Shown: positions 43,906 through 53,920 of the stretch, in pieces
Layout: every line of letters starts with the position of its first letter
How positions within the stretch are numbered: the first letter of the stretch is position 1
From: Madurella fahalii
Lineage: Eukaryota > Ascomycota > Sordariomycetes > Sordariales
Assembly (NCBI GenBank): GCA_029876055.1
Contig: CM056877.1
Span: forward strand, 4,526,001-4,590,000
DNA length: 64,000 bases
Direction of reading: 5' to 3'
Made by a program: the position numbers and the translations under genes
The notes under the pieces: generated by a model
The model's input: only the letters and a program-made list of their open reading frames with translations
Databases searched by the model: none
Told to the model about the DNA's origin: nothing

Positions 43906-44990
43906 CTACGCTCCTAGACAGTCGTTTGCCCTCCCCGTACCTAACTCACTCGCCGTCTTCGCCTTCTGCAAATTCGAGATACCGGGCCGATGGAGTGTAA
44001 AGATGGCTCCCAGGTTCTGCAGCCGGTGCTGCATGACCAGCCCTACAGCTCCTTCTTCATCCTGCTGCCATTTGTCGCGCCCCCAGTCGAAGTCGGATTC
44101 GTTGTCCCCGCGGACCCTGCTCTGACCAAAGTCAATCATGAAGACATGGAAACCCCCGTCCTCCTCCCCACTCTCTCTCCCATCTAGACCCTTGGCATCA
44201 CTCGTCCGGTGGCAGACGATAAAGTTATCTGGCCGCACGTCCCTGTTGAGCACGCCGTGGTCCCCCAGCGAGCGTGCAATTTCGACTGCTTGGTTAACGA
44301 TGTCCTGCCAACTGCCCGGCGGCGCGTTGGTGCTGAGATCTCTCAGGCTGAAGCCAGGTATGTACTCCAACAAGACCCCCTTGATCTGGAAATGGCGCCG
44401 TTGTGGGTCGTCTAGGTAGACATCTGCTGGGGCCGCCTCGCAGTGAAGGACATCGACCACCATTCCGCACGACAGAGTCCACGGCTGTTGCAGTTTCTTG
44501 ATCTTCACCTTGAGCTCCTGCTGTGGCGAGTCGGCGCCATCATTTCGCGCTGCTTTATCTCGACGTAACGCTACGACGCTCTTCACCTCGTACGGCTGCG
44601 TCAGAAAGATGCCTGGGGTTCTTTCCGGTAGTCATGGTTTTTTAAATTGCCAAAAATTGCCAAAATTAGGTCGCATTCTCTCTACTCACAGGCTTCTTTC
44701 GAAAGGATTTCCCGTGATGTGCACTCGTGATCTTGGTCGAGCTTGAAGAGGTTTGTGAGCAACAGGCGAGGGGTTCACAAACGGGATTTACGTTAGTTAC
44801 AAGTACTGACCCCTGATGTCGTGGGCTTATGAAGTTAATGGAAATTCTTGGTTACAACCAAGCTACTGCAGAGAGAGGTAGGAACTCACGCGCTATAGAC
44901 TGTATTGGGATTCAATGCCATCCGGCGCCGTTGGTTGTCATTCTTGAGCCTCCCCAGAAGCCACTCCGGCAAATGGCAGTACTGTACCAT
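43906..44990 (-). CDS. Protein-kinase-like protein, 5' end unresolved
   Basis: The solid part is 44613-43906, in frame with MKSVVALRRDK at 44586. It carries kinase-like motifs: LLEYIPGFSLRDL (hinge region), GVLNRDVRPDNFIV (catalytic loop, HRD-like as NRD, with the metal-binding Asn) and FMIDFGQSRVR (DFG). An intron GTGAGT..CAG joins it to an upstream coding stretch ending SREILSKEA. That stretch meets a TGA in frame and has no ATG. A further exon-like piece, 44990-44890, begins with ATG, reads LPEWLLGRLKNDNQRRRMAL and ends at a GTGAGT donor, but I could not join it in frame. The gene is either misread by me at the 5' end or damaged there. The family resembles the short fungus-specific kinase-like proteins common near allorecognition genes. 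Substrate unknown. Confidence 0.5.
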
Positions 44991-45379
44991 GACCCACTTT
45001 CACTGATCCGCTTCAACCATCCAATCAAATTGCACGTTCAGTTGTCACGCTGGGGCTGAAAGCAAAGCGCGGGAACCCACACATAAGCCAGAAGATGAAG
45101 CGGTGGCTCAGCGACTACATAGGACTCGCGTTGGAAAACCTGATCTCAGGTTGGAAGTGGTCCCCAACGTTGGAGGCTGGTCGCTTTGGCGTTTGGAAGC
45201 CCGACGAGCATTTTGTCCCGTTGCCTCGCTGTGTACTTGCCGAAAGCAGAATTGTAACCCCTTTTTTTCGCTGTTCGCATTCCTTGACCATAGGCGGCGA
45301 AACATACAGTCACTAAGGTATAATCGATCCATTTCGACTCCGTGGTAAGAAAGTTCGTGAATGGTTGCTCGACCTTAGA

Positions 45380-45880
45380 ATTCGTCGCGGTCGTCTGCGC
45401 TGTCAAGGACCACGGCCCATTTGCCGTATCGTTCTCTAGGCAGCCAGCCAGACACATGCTGGTGGACATTGATTTTCTGGTTGGTTCCGGTCGGGCAGCT
45501 TGATGGCATCGGCAATCGTCATGAAGCCTTCTCCGACGCGCGCCTTTGTGCCCGCATGAGCCCCAAACACTCATGTATCGCTCTGCGGCGATCCGCTGAG
45601 GTTGTTCGATGGCCAACTGTGACTTGCCGACACCGCCCAGGCCTACGAGGGCCACGCGAGCGGCGGGATTGCGGGAGAAATGGATGGTTGCGGACGTTTG
45701 CAGCGATGTTTTCTGGCCGATGCAAGTAAGAATGTTAGCGGGGACTGCAGTGCCTCGGGAATGGCGTTGACCTTACCCGGCAGCAACGTGGAATCCCGTG
45801 TCGATTGATCCATAAATCAGCCTGGCTTCGAAACCCTGGTTACCGGGCACGAAAGAGGAGGATGGTATTTGCGTCATGGA
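45380..45880 (-). pseudogene. NB-ARC/STAND NTPase relic
   Basis: On the minus strand near 45655 the frame reads RVALVGLGGVGKSQLAIE, a perfect Walker A (GxGGxGKS) of NB-ARC-type STAND proteins. Coding sense then jumps frame: KARVGEGFMTIADAIKLPDR is in a second frame at about 45550-45490 and reaches a stop, and ENDTANGPW returns to the first frame near 45440. Upstream, about 45860-45780 reads GFEARLIYGSIDTGFHVAAG and ends at GTAAGG, like the exon preceding NB-ARC in fungal NLRs. No continuous gene can be built and no downstream repeat domain was found. This is a decayed fragment of an NLR gene. Confidence 0.72.
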
Positions 45881-46908
45881 TGACAATCTGTCTTCGGGAT
45901 GATGGTTGGATTTCCCCATGTAGTACTACTAAGCGTCATACCTGATGTGGTATTGCAGGACAGAAATTGCGGTGCTGCGGAATCGAGTCTCGGCTGACAG
46001 GACGCCCGGAGCGCAGAAGCGGTCTGTCTTCAGAGATAGAAGGTCAAAGGTTGGTGCAAGAGGCGGCCCAGGCGGGCCCACATGTTGATGGGGGATTATT
46101 GGTATTCAGGGCCAGTGGCAATAGTAGGCCTACCAGCCGTTAGCGTAGATGGAAGTGCTATCGAAGAGACATCGCCAGGCGTGTGGGACGGGTTGAGAAA
46201 ATAGCAGCCAGTAACATAATCGAACGTTTGGATTCGACGACAAGAGTTGTGTAAGGGAAGTCGGCGAAAGATCAACAGAGTTTACTAATTGACGTCCCGT
46301 AGTGGCGTGGCCATCGCGGTCCCATTCCTTATAGAAGAACAGTAGCCTAGGTTAGGTATGATACCTAGTCTCCAGAAAGATTAATTAATCGATAATCTAT
46401 ATGTTTGCCAATAGGGCAACTACAACACCGTGGTAGTGTCGGAGAGATGCGCGATATAAGTCGACAGTAAAGTCGGGTCGGCTTATCTTCGAACAAAATC
46501 AGTGCAGCGCCCTTTTTTTCGGTGGTGCTGACATTGCCGCACCGGGCTGTTTCGAGCTATCATCAGCACCAGATTTTCACCTGCGGTTGCTACTTGAGGA
46601 ATTGCCATCATAGTAAACCTGGATCTTGATAAAAGCCAATGGTATGACGTGGATGATCTCGATTAATTATCAGAGTAAATACCCAAATGGTCCAATATAC
46701 CGTGGAATGTTACTGAAAAGTAGCTGGAGGTCTCGGAAGTCACGAGTCACATGTATGCTGGCAAACAGGCTACCGTTATGTAGCGGCCAACGACGACTGC
46801 CCTGCATCCGACTGCTGCCAGTGGCGCACATTGATATGAATTGTTGGTGACCGCCGTATGGACGTGCGGATGTGGTAGGGACTTGCGGCGACTGACTCGC
46901 ACGGCGGA

Positions 46909-47851
46909 TTACTTGAACAAGAATTCATCGGCCGATGTTCCAAAGAACCAGGTCCGCAACTCGGCAAAGGCGTCGAGGTCGTTCTCCTCCGACGCAATCG
47001 TCACGTCGGGGTTGTGCTATCCATACGTCCTTTTGGTATCCGTGTCACGAAGCACCTCCCCAACGCGCCGGCAACTGTCAAAGTCTATGATGACCCATGT
47101 GCCGTCCTCTTCCAGCATGATATTAGCGGGCGTGATGTCGTTGTGGACCAGGCCGAGCGAATGAAGATGTCGGATACCATCCAATATCTTGCCTAACTGC
47201 GCCTTCATCCCATCGTCAAAAAGCGGCCGTCCGCTGAGCAGGAAGGCGGATTTGTTCAAATGTTGAGGATTGATTTTGTCGAGCAATGTCGAGGCGTATC
47301 TCTTGAAACAGAGGCCCGACACCCGCCCTCGAGCTTCTTGACAGCCATAGTAGGAGGCGGCGTTTGGATGAGGATGTTTTTGAGAATCTCGCACGTCTCA
47401 ACTTCACGGAGAATCCGTCTCCCAAGGTCTCGGTCACTGGCATAGTCGAAAAGACTTGGTTTCTTGACGTAGAAGCCCTGGCCCGGCACCACCGTCCAAG
47501 AAGGCTTCACCTCCGGCCCTCTGCCGTCCGTCTCCAATCATTTGACGTCGTAAAGCTGGGGGAGATTGGGAGGTGGCTGCCGTCGATCCTTCCACTTTCC
47601 GAAGTACAAGACGTGGTTGTGCCGCACAATGCCCTTTACGCAGTTGAACTCGAGTTGCCGCCGACAATCTTGAATGCTTCACTAGACTCAACGATCTCCA
47701 TGTCTATGAACCGTATTGGGATGCTCTGTGTGGGGAAGCTAGCAAATACGTTGTAGGATTGATGTGTTGGGACCCGGTTGCTGGGCTCTTGGCGGATACT
47801 GGGCGCTTTATAGTTTCGGAGCCAAGAAGCAGACCCGTTGTCAATCACCAT
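46909..47851 (-). pseudogene. Protein-kinase-like pseudogene with frameshifts and Trp-to-stop changes
   Basis: Coding sense runs from about 47790 down to a TAA at 46911-46909 but breaks several times. It begins in one frame with IPIRFIDMEIVESSEAFKIV up to about 47640. A shift of one base then leads to GIVRHNHVLYFGKW. A TGA interrupts between LPQLYDVK and LETDGRGPEVKPSW near 47537-47540. A one-base loss near 47375 moves the frame from CEILKN to HPHPNAASYYGC. The kinase core follows intact: LHSLGLVHNDITPANIML (HxD..N) and WVIIDFDSCRRVG (DFD replacing DFG). A TAG then interrupts near 47018 after KRTYG, and the expected tail (ENDLDAFAELRTWFFG) continues in the same frame. Both internal stops fit Trp codons changed by G-to-A. 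An extended short fungal kinase-like gene, now dead. Confidence 0.78.
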
Positions 47852-49088
47852 GCAGGTCCCACTTCGGATGGGACGACAACGCCGCTGAGTGGACTATTGA
47901 ATATGCGGTTGAGGGGAATCTCGATGCTAGACTCCGATTAGCACGGCTGACAGAGATCCAGATAATTAAACGTAGCAAATATCCACAGTAGTTCTCCGTT
48001 CAGTTTATATATGAACGTGAACACATCTTTGCAAGTTAGGCAGTCCGTTATCCGCAAGGATATAAACCCGGTTTTTGTCATAACGGTACTAGCCTGAGGG
48101 CCGGAGACGATCCTAGGCTTCGTCAAAGGATTTGTGCCATTTGTGTTGGCAGATTAGGTACGTTTTGCCATTCTCGCCCACTGTTTTTCACGCTCATCGG
48201 GCATGTTCTTGGGAGTGGCACTGGATTAAGATGCGTGTAGCCATAATGGAAGCTACTCTAGGTGGCAGTGGATTGGGGTTCAAGGTCTGTCACATACCAA
48301 ATTCTGACTTCCATTTCATTGTGGAGAAACCCCGTTTTGCGTGAGTCGGACGCTCCCCGACGCAGGCCATGTATCCCAATAATATCTTTCTTGAGCCCAG
48401 GATCTGTCCTTAGAATACTCCGTACGAAGGTAAGTGACAGAGAAATTCCCAGCCAACCCCGTCACAATCGTGCTTCACCCAGGAGTGAAGTATTGAACAC
48501 AGATCCTGGCCGTGCTCGTCGCACTCATCCCATTTCTTGAAAATTTAAATGACCGCATGCATTAAACTGGTACTCTGCCAGACTTGGATTCACATATCCG
48601 GGATGAGACCTATCAATGCTTAATATACCATCTTTGGAGTAGGAGATGGGGCCTTCCATATCCTAGAGATACGTCGCCGGAAGGCTTTATTTTACAAAGG
48701 ACGCTTGGAGTGCAGGAAGATTTGCTGCTTTCGAGAGTCGCGGATGGCTGTTCGAGTAGCGGCGTTTAACGACGCTGCTATATACGGGTTGGAGTCAAGG
48801 GAGAGGAGGCACATAACTTATAAGTTTTCTCTTCATATCGCAGTTCAACTTGAGCATATCCACACCGCACCCACACCTGACACCGGGTCTGAACCCTTTC
48901 CATGAATCAAATAGTCACCACGGTATCCTCTTATACTGCGGGGTCCCTGGCTGAGCTTCCTGCCCCAGAGACCGGGCATGAGAACCCTGAAGACTAGACT
49001 GTGGAGATATTGCACTTTATCTCGTCTTTAACAGAGTTGTCTGGACTTAGGAAAAACTAACTTGCGTGGTCAGGCAGATTCGTCAGCT
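47852..49088. other. Low-content spacer
   Basis: About 1.2 kb, more AT-rich than the first 40 kb, without a frame of protein character. Possibly further decayed accessory DNA. Confidence 0.45.
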
Positions 49089-52000
49089 TCATCCTCGGCC
49101 TACAGAATTAGCTACCGGCTCAGCACCCTTCTCGAGTAGCAGCTGGACCACAGACTCTCGCCCCCGAGAAGCTGCAAGGTGCAGTGGCCTCTTCCGAGCG
49201 CCATTCTCGGCCTCGATAGCAGCACCCTGTTTGAGCAGCAGCCTAACCACTGCTTCGCTCCTAGATCTAGCAGCATAGTGTAGCGGTCTCATCCCATCCT
49301 TATCCTCGGCCTCAATAGCGACACCCTGCTCGAGCAGCAGCCTAACCACTGCTTCGCTCCCAGATATAACAGCATAGTGTAGCGGTCTCATCCCATCCTC
49401 ATCCTCGGCCTCAATAGCGACACCATACTCGAACAGCAGCCTAACCACTGCTTCGCTCCTAGATCTAGCAGCATAGTGTAGCGGTCTCATCCCATCCTCA
49501 TCCTCGGCCTCAATAGCGACACCCTGCTCGAGCAGCAGCCTAACCACTGTTTCGCTCTCAGATATAATAGCATAGTGTAGTGGTCTTATCCCATCCTTAT
49601 TCTCGGCCTCGATAGCGGCACCATACTCGAGCAGCAGCCTAACCGCTGCTTCGCTCTCAGATAAAACAGCATAGTGTAGCGGTCTCAGCCCATCCTTATT
49701 CTCGGCCTCGATAGCGGCACCATACTCGAGCAGCAGCCTAACCACTGCTTCGCTTCTGGAATCCGTAGCGTAGTATAGCGGTCTCATCCCATACTTATCC
49801 TCGGCATCTGTTTCAGCCCCTTTCTCGAGTAGTAGCTTGACTATAGATTTGCAACCAGCTCTGACTGCTAAGTGAAGCGGTGTCCATCCCTGGTGGTCCC
49901 TAGCCTCGGTTTCGGCGCCCTTCTCGAGTAGTAGCTTAACCGCGAACCCGCGGCCAGCTTTTGTTGCTAAATGGAGCGGTGTGCGTTGCCAGCGGTCCTT
50001 GGCCTCGATTTCGACGTCCTTCTGGTTCTCGAGCAGTAGGTTGAGTACCCCGTCCTCATTGGAGGCGTTGTCTACATCTGCTATCGCCGCCAGGTGTAGA
50101 GGAGTCCTACCGTCACGGTTGCGCAATCTTGTTCTTGAATCTCTCCGGAGAAGGGTGACTACATCGGTGCGCCCTTTGTAAACAGCCCAGAGGAATGGCG
50201 TATTCCCTGAGCTGTCCACAGCATCTATATCTGCACCCGCTTCGATGAGAGACACCACGGCTGCAACACAGCCGTGCATCGCTGCGAAATGCATAGGCGC
50301 CCTTCCATCGATGTCGCGTATGCTGACTTTCGCCCCTGCTTATAGGAGGCTCTGCACGGCTTCGTTGTCGTCGTGAAACTGGCAAGCATAATGTAACGGT
50401 GTTCTCCCACGGATATCTTGTTTGCTGACGTCGACTCCATTTACCAGCAGCCCCTGCAAGGTGTTAAGGAACCGCTGGGCCGCCGCATAATGTAGCGGTG
50501 TCCAGTTGAGGATGTCCATCCCATCCATTTCAACCATGGGTCTTTTTATCGTTTCTGGCAAATACGAACAAGCAAATGAATTCTCGCAAACCTTGAAATG
50601 AACATCGTTGAACTTGAGCAGCACATCTTGGACTTGCGGAGGCCTAGTATTTTCGATAAAGGAACAACCCCAAGGGCGGCCCTGTGCCTGATACAAGCCG
50701 AGAAGCCGTGCCACAATATCAGCATCGGCGCTTCGCAACTCGTCATGAAGTTTCGATTTGAGTTGTTCTAGCGCTTCATCATCCACTGTGAGATCTTTGC
50801 CAAGGTGAAGACTTCTCCTCAATTTGATAGCATCGATGAGTGCTTTCAAATGTTCCATCAACAGGGCGGTGGCTTGGGCGACAATATCGTCTTGCACTAG
50901 GAGTGTCCTCGCTGTTCGGAAGAGCCACAAATACATATCAGCGGCCTCCTTCCAATGTCCTCGTTCTTCGTGTGGCTTGACATGCAACCGAACCCACTCA
51001 ATGATGCTGTTCGCGTGTGGAAGTTTCTTCGTCGCGCTCAGTGCGGGAATGATGGCGAGGTAAATTTCCTCCGGGCTTCCGAGCCCGGTGGCTTGGATGT
51101 CTTGAGCCATCTTCGAGAGTCGTGTATTGTGCAATGCAATTGATTACCACGCCCGATCGTCGTTCGTGTCGTCTGTTTGCGTAGACCGAACATCTGCTCC
51201 TCCCTCGATGGGCTTCTTCATTTTCTTCACCGCAGCCCACATGAAGGTGGAAAATATGTGCTGGGCGTATAATGGTTTAAGAGGGCTGTATGATTCGACA
51301 GTCAAGATTAAATTCGTCGCCACGGTCTCCTCGTCAGGTGCTTGTGGGGACTCCGCCCGGGTTTTGTAACGCGCGTCCGGGTTCCAGTTGGGCGCGCACC
51401 CGACCATTCGATGGCCCTCCACCTCGATTCCAGGTTCACTGGCTGTCGGCTCGTACCTCTCTATCAGTTTAACTCTGACGGCACCATCAGGCATCCACCA
51501 CTTGAGGTCTTGGTATAGGGCCGCCGTGTATCCGCCTAGAAGTTGGAGGCTGGGCTTTGCTGACGTCCCTTTCCGCAACCACGCATCTTGCGGGCTTTGT
51601 CCTTCACCCGGAGAAGTTTCCCGCCTCTGGTCATTTGTCTCCTGTACGGGATTCTCTTGCTTGTCGACTGAATATAGCCACAATGAAAGCGCCGCTTCAA
51701 ACTCGTCGGAGGAGGCCCTCCAGCCCCTGCTATGCCGCTTGATATGAAAGTGAATCGGCTCGCAGTCGGACTGTTCATTCGGCCAGTATGCCCCTAGAGA
51801 CCAAGTAAAATCGTCTTTAGAGTTATCGCTGAACAGGGCATCCATGGTCTCCTCGATCGCGCGGGCTAAGGAAACGGCTTCTGCAGATGCCGGGCCCGGC
51901 CAGCCGGCGAGCTCACCAAGGTCTCTCCTGAGCTTCATTACTCTCTGAGTGCTTGAGGAGGAATCACAACATTTCGGAACCGGGTATTGTTCGTCACCAC

Positions 52001-53535
52001 GCTTCGTCAAGTCTTCTACAGCGGCAATTTTCCATGACCAATTGGCATGATCGGTAGGTTTTGAAGGCTGCAGCCAAGGAGCGTTCGGGTGGTCTCCAAG
52101 TGCCATGGCCAACCAATCTAGCTCATGCCTAGATACGAGGGGCAGAGCCGTTGGATTGTTTGCGAGATTTCGACGGACCCAGGCTCTGAGGGTGGTCATG
52201 ACCATGATTGCGCCAAGCTGCGTAACTGAGGCTGACCAGTGCATGCCGCGCAGACCGATGAACTGTACAATGAAGCCGCAGAGAGTGACTAGTACGCCTG
52301 CGACGGTGACGGTTGCTCGGGTATTGGCACTAGGATCTGAACGGGCTTCCGCTGCTCCCGTGTTTCGTCTTTGGTCCCTGCTGGTACGGTGAGAGGTGGT
52401 GACCAGAGCCTGTGCATCTTGAGGGAAAATAGCAAAGGGCTCAAAAGCTTGATCATTGACGGTTCCAAATTTCTGCAGCCAGATGACTCGAGCCTCTAAT
52501 CCGGGCCCCGGGCGGTACCGTGTTTCCGATGTGCTGCTCTCAACAACGTGGGCACAAAGGAGTATGCCAGTAACCAAGAGCAATGTTCCAGTTGCGGTGT
52601 ATGGAAAAGCATAGTCAGCGACAGGTCTGTCATCCTTAGGAAACATAAGGTAACCAGTGGCTAGTCCGCAATACACAAGGACGGCGAATTGAAGGACGAT
52701 ACCGAGTGCTGCGACAAGATAAAGTTCACCCCGCCCTACTTGGTTGTGGAGGTTGAGGGTGAGGTTCGGTGTCGCGGCTGCTGTGTTTCGAACAACGGCT
52801 AGAGGGGAATGTTCTCCAGGGATTACGGAGCTGCCAGTCTCCGGGTCTTCCTGCCGAAGCTTGCCGGTGATGCACTCCGGAATGGTTGGTGCTATAAAAA
52901 AATGTGAGGTAATGGCCACATAGGATGGACGGGCTTTACTGACCTTGCTTTTTAAGATATATTTCTTTCTCATCATCTCAAGCCTCATTACCCGTGTCTC
53001 CCGCTTTGGACAGAGTTCCTCCGCGAGATCCTCATTCTCGCGATTCACACCACAACCTTTGGGCAGCAGAATAACGAATTCCCGGATCGGCCCCGAACCC
53101 ATAACTCTAACGATCTCCTGGCCGTTCCAGAGCTCACACACTTCGTTAGATGTAGATGACATCAGCTCGGACTCAGCGACGGCATAGTTCTCTCGTGCCC
53201 TTCCAATGATGGCTTTGAGCCACGACGGGCCGCCGACGCGGATGGCACCCACGATAGCGGTGATGATTCCCAAGGGGGCCATAGCCAAGATGATACTATC
53301 GGCCCAGCCTGTGGATTGGCTCATGAATTGCATCGTGACTCTTTCTCCGAAGAGTGCCAGCAAACTGAGTGCAATGCAATTGTTAGCATACGGACCGCGC
53401 TAAACCGAACTACCATACACGTACGGGGGCCAAGTCAGTGAATAGATTGTTGGAAAAGTCATCTCCAGTGTCTGCGACCACGCATGTGACAAAGCAGACT
53501 CCGACAAGGAGCCAAAGCTTCTCGGCGGACAACAT
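49089..53535 (-). pseudogene. Membrane-ankyrin protein gene interrupted by two TAA codons
   Basis: Three long frames, 53363-51144, 51143-50340 and 50339-49089, lie in exactly the same phase and are separated only by TAA at 51146-51144 and TAA at 50342-50340; together they make 1425 codons. Upstream, 53535 gives MLSAEKLWLLVGVCFVTCVV, a signal-peptide-like start, then DDFSNNLFTDLAP and a GTACGT donor; joining this to the main exon (CAG at 53365) is off by one base, or uses a weaker donor. The first part has about five membrane segments (for example near ADSIILAMAPLGIITAIVG). The middle is helical (ARLSKMAQDIQ-type region after the first stop). The last 400 residues are about twelve ankyrin repeats. 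I recall undamaged fungal proteins with this whole layout, so this appears to be one gene broken by CAA-to-TAA changes. Divergent from the NLR gene at 53921. Confidence 0.8.
49140..49830 (-). repeat. Near-identical 99-bp ankyrin-coding repeats
   Basis: Seven consecutive 33-residue ankyrin units share almost the same consensus (DGMRPLHYA, then SEAVVRLLLEQG, then AIEAED) and are visibly alike at the DNA level on the plus strand (repeats of TAGCGGTCTCATCCCATCC and TAACCACTGCTTCGCTC). The remaining ankyrin units of the gene are much more diverged. Confidence 0.9.
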
Positions 53536-53920
53536 CTTGATGCTTGATATCGACGGAGTGAAAGAGTCCGGTCCTGACATTGTTATTGCTGGGTAGCCCC
53601 GCTCAAGAGCTGTTCAGCCGCAGCGCTCACACGTGCAATCGTGGGTATGATGCCTAGAACCCAGTGCACAGCCCTTAACTCATAAAAAGACAGTGCGTCC
53701 ACGGTTCCGAATTCGCATTGTCGTATTTTCGACCTCCAGCTGCTGCGCGGCTTTAGGCACCACCAGACTTTTCAGGCATCAATGCATCAATGTAGACAAT
53801 GTGCTGCATCATCCCGCACTGCCTCTTCCCATCTCAGGTGGGACATCAAATTTAACCTCACCCGTATCTCGGTACAGTACCCGACGTATCTACAAAGCTG
53901 ATGGATTTCAGCGGGCCGCG
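53536..53920. promoter_or_regulatory. Bidirectional promoter between membrane-ankyrin and NLR genes
   Basis: About 385 bp separate the two divergent gene starts. An alternative in-frame ATG for the membrane-ankyrin gene is at 53580. No clear TATA box. The shared promoter would couple expression of the two genes; this is inferred only from layout. Confidence 0.5.

Noticed and set aside
49075..49106. A tiny 16-nt intron near the end of the ankyrin gene that would give an acidic alternative C-terminus
   Set aside because: Too short for spliceosomal removal; the simple TGA stop at 49089 is preferred.
49140..49830. Regular repeats as a CRISPR array
   Set aside because: The 99-bp units are ankyrin-coding repeats without unique spacers, in a eukaryotic genome.
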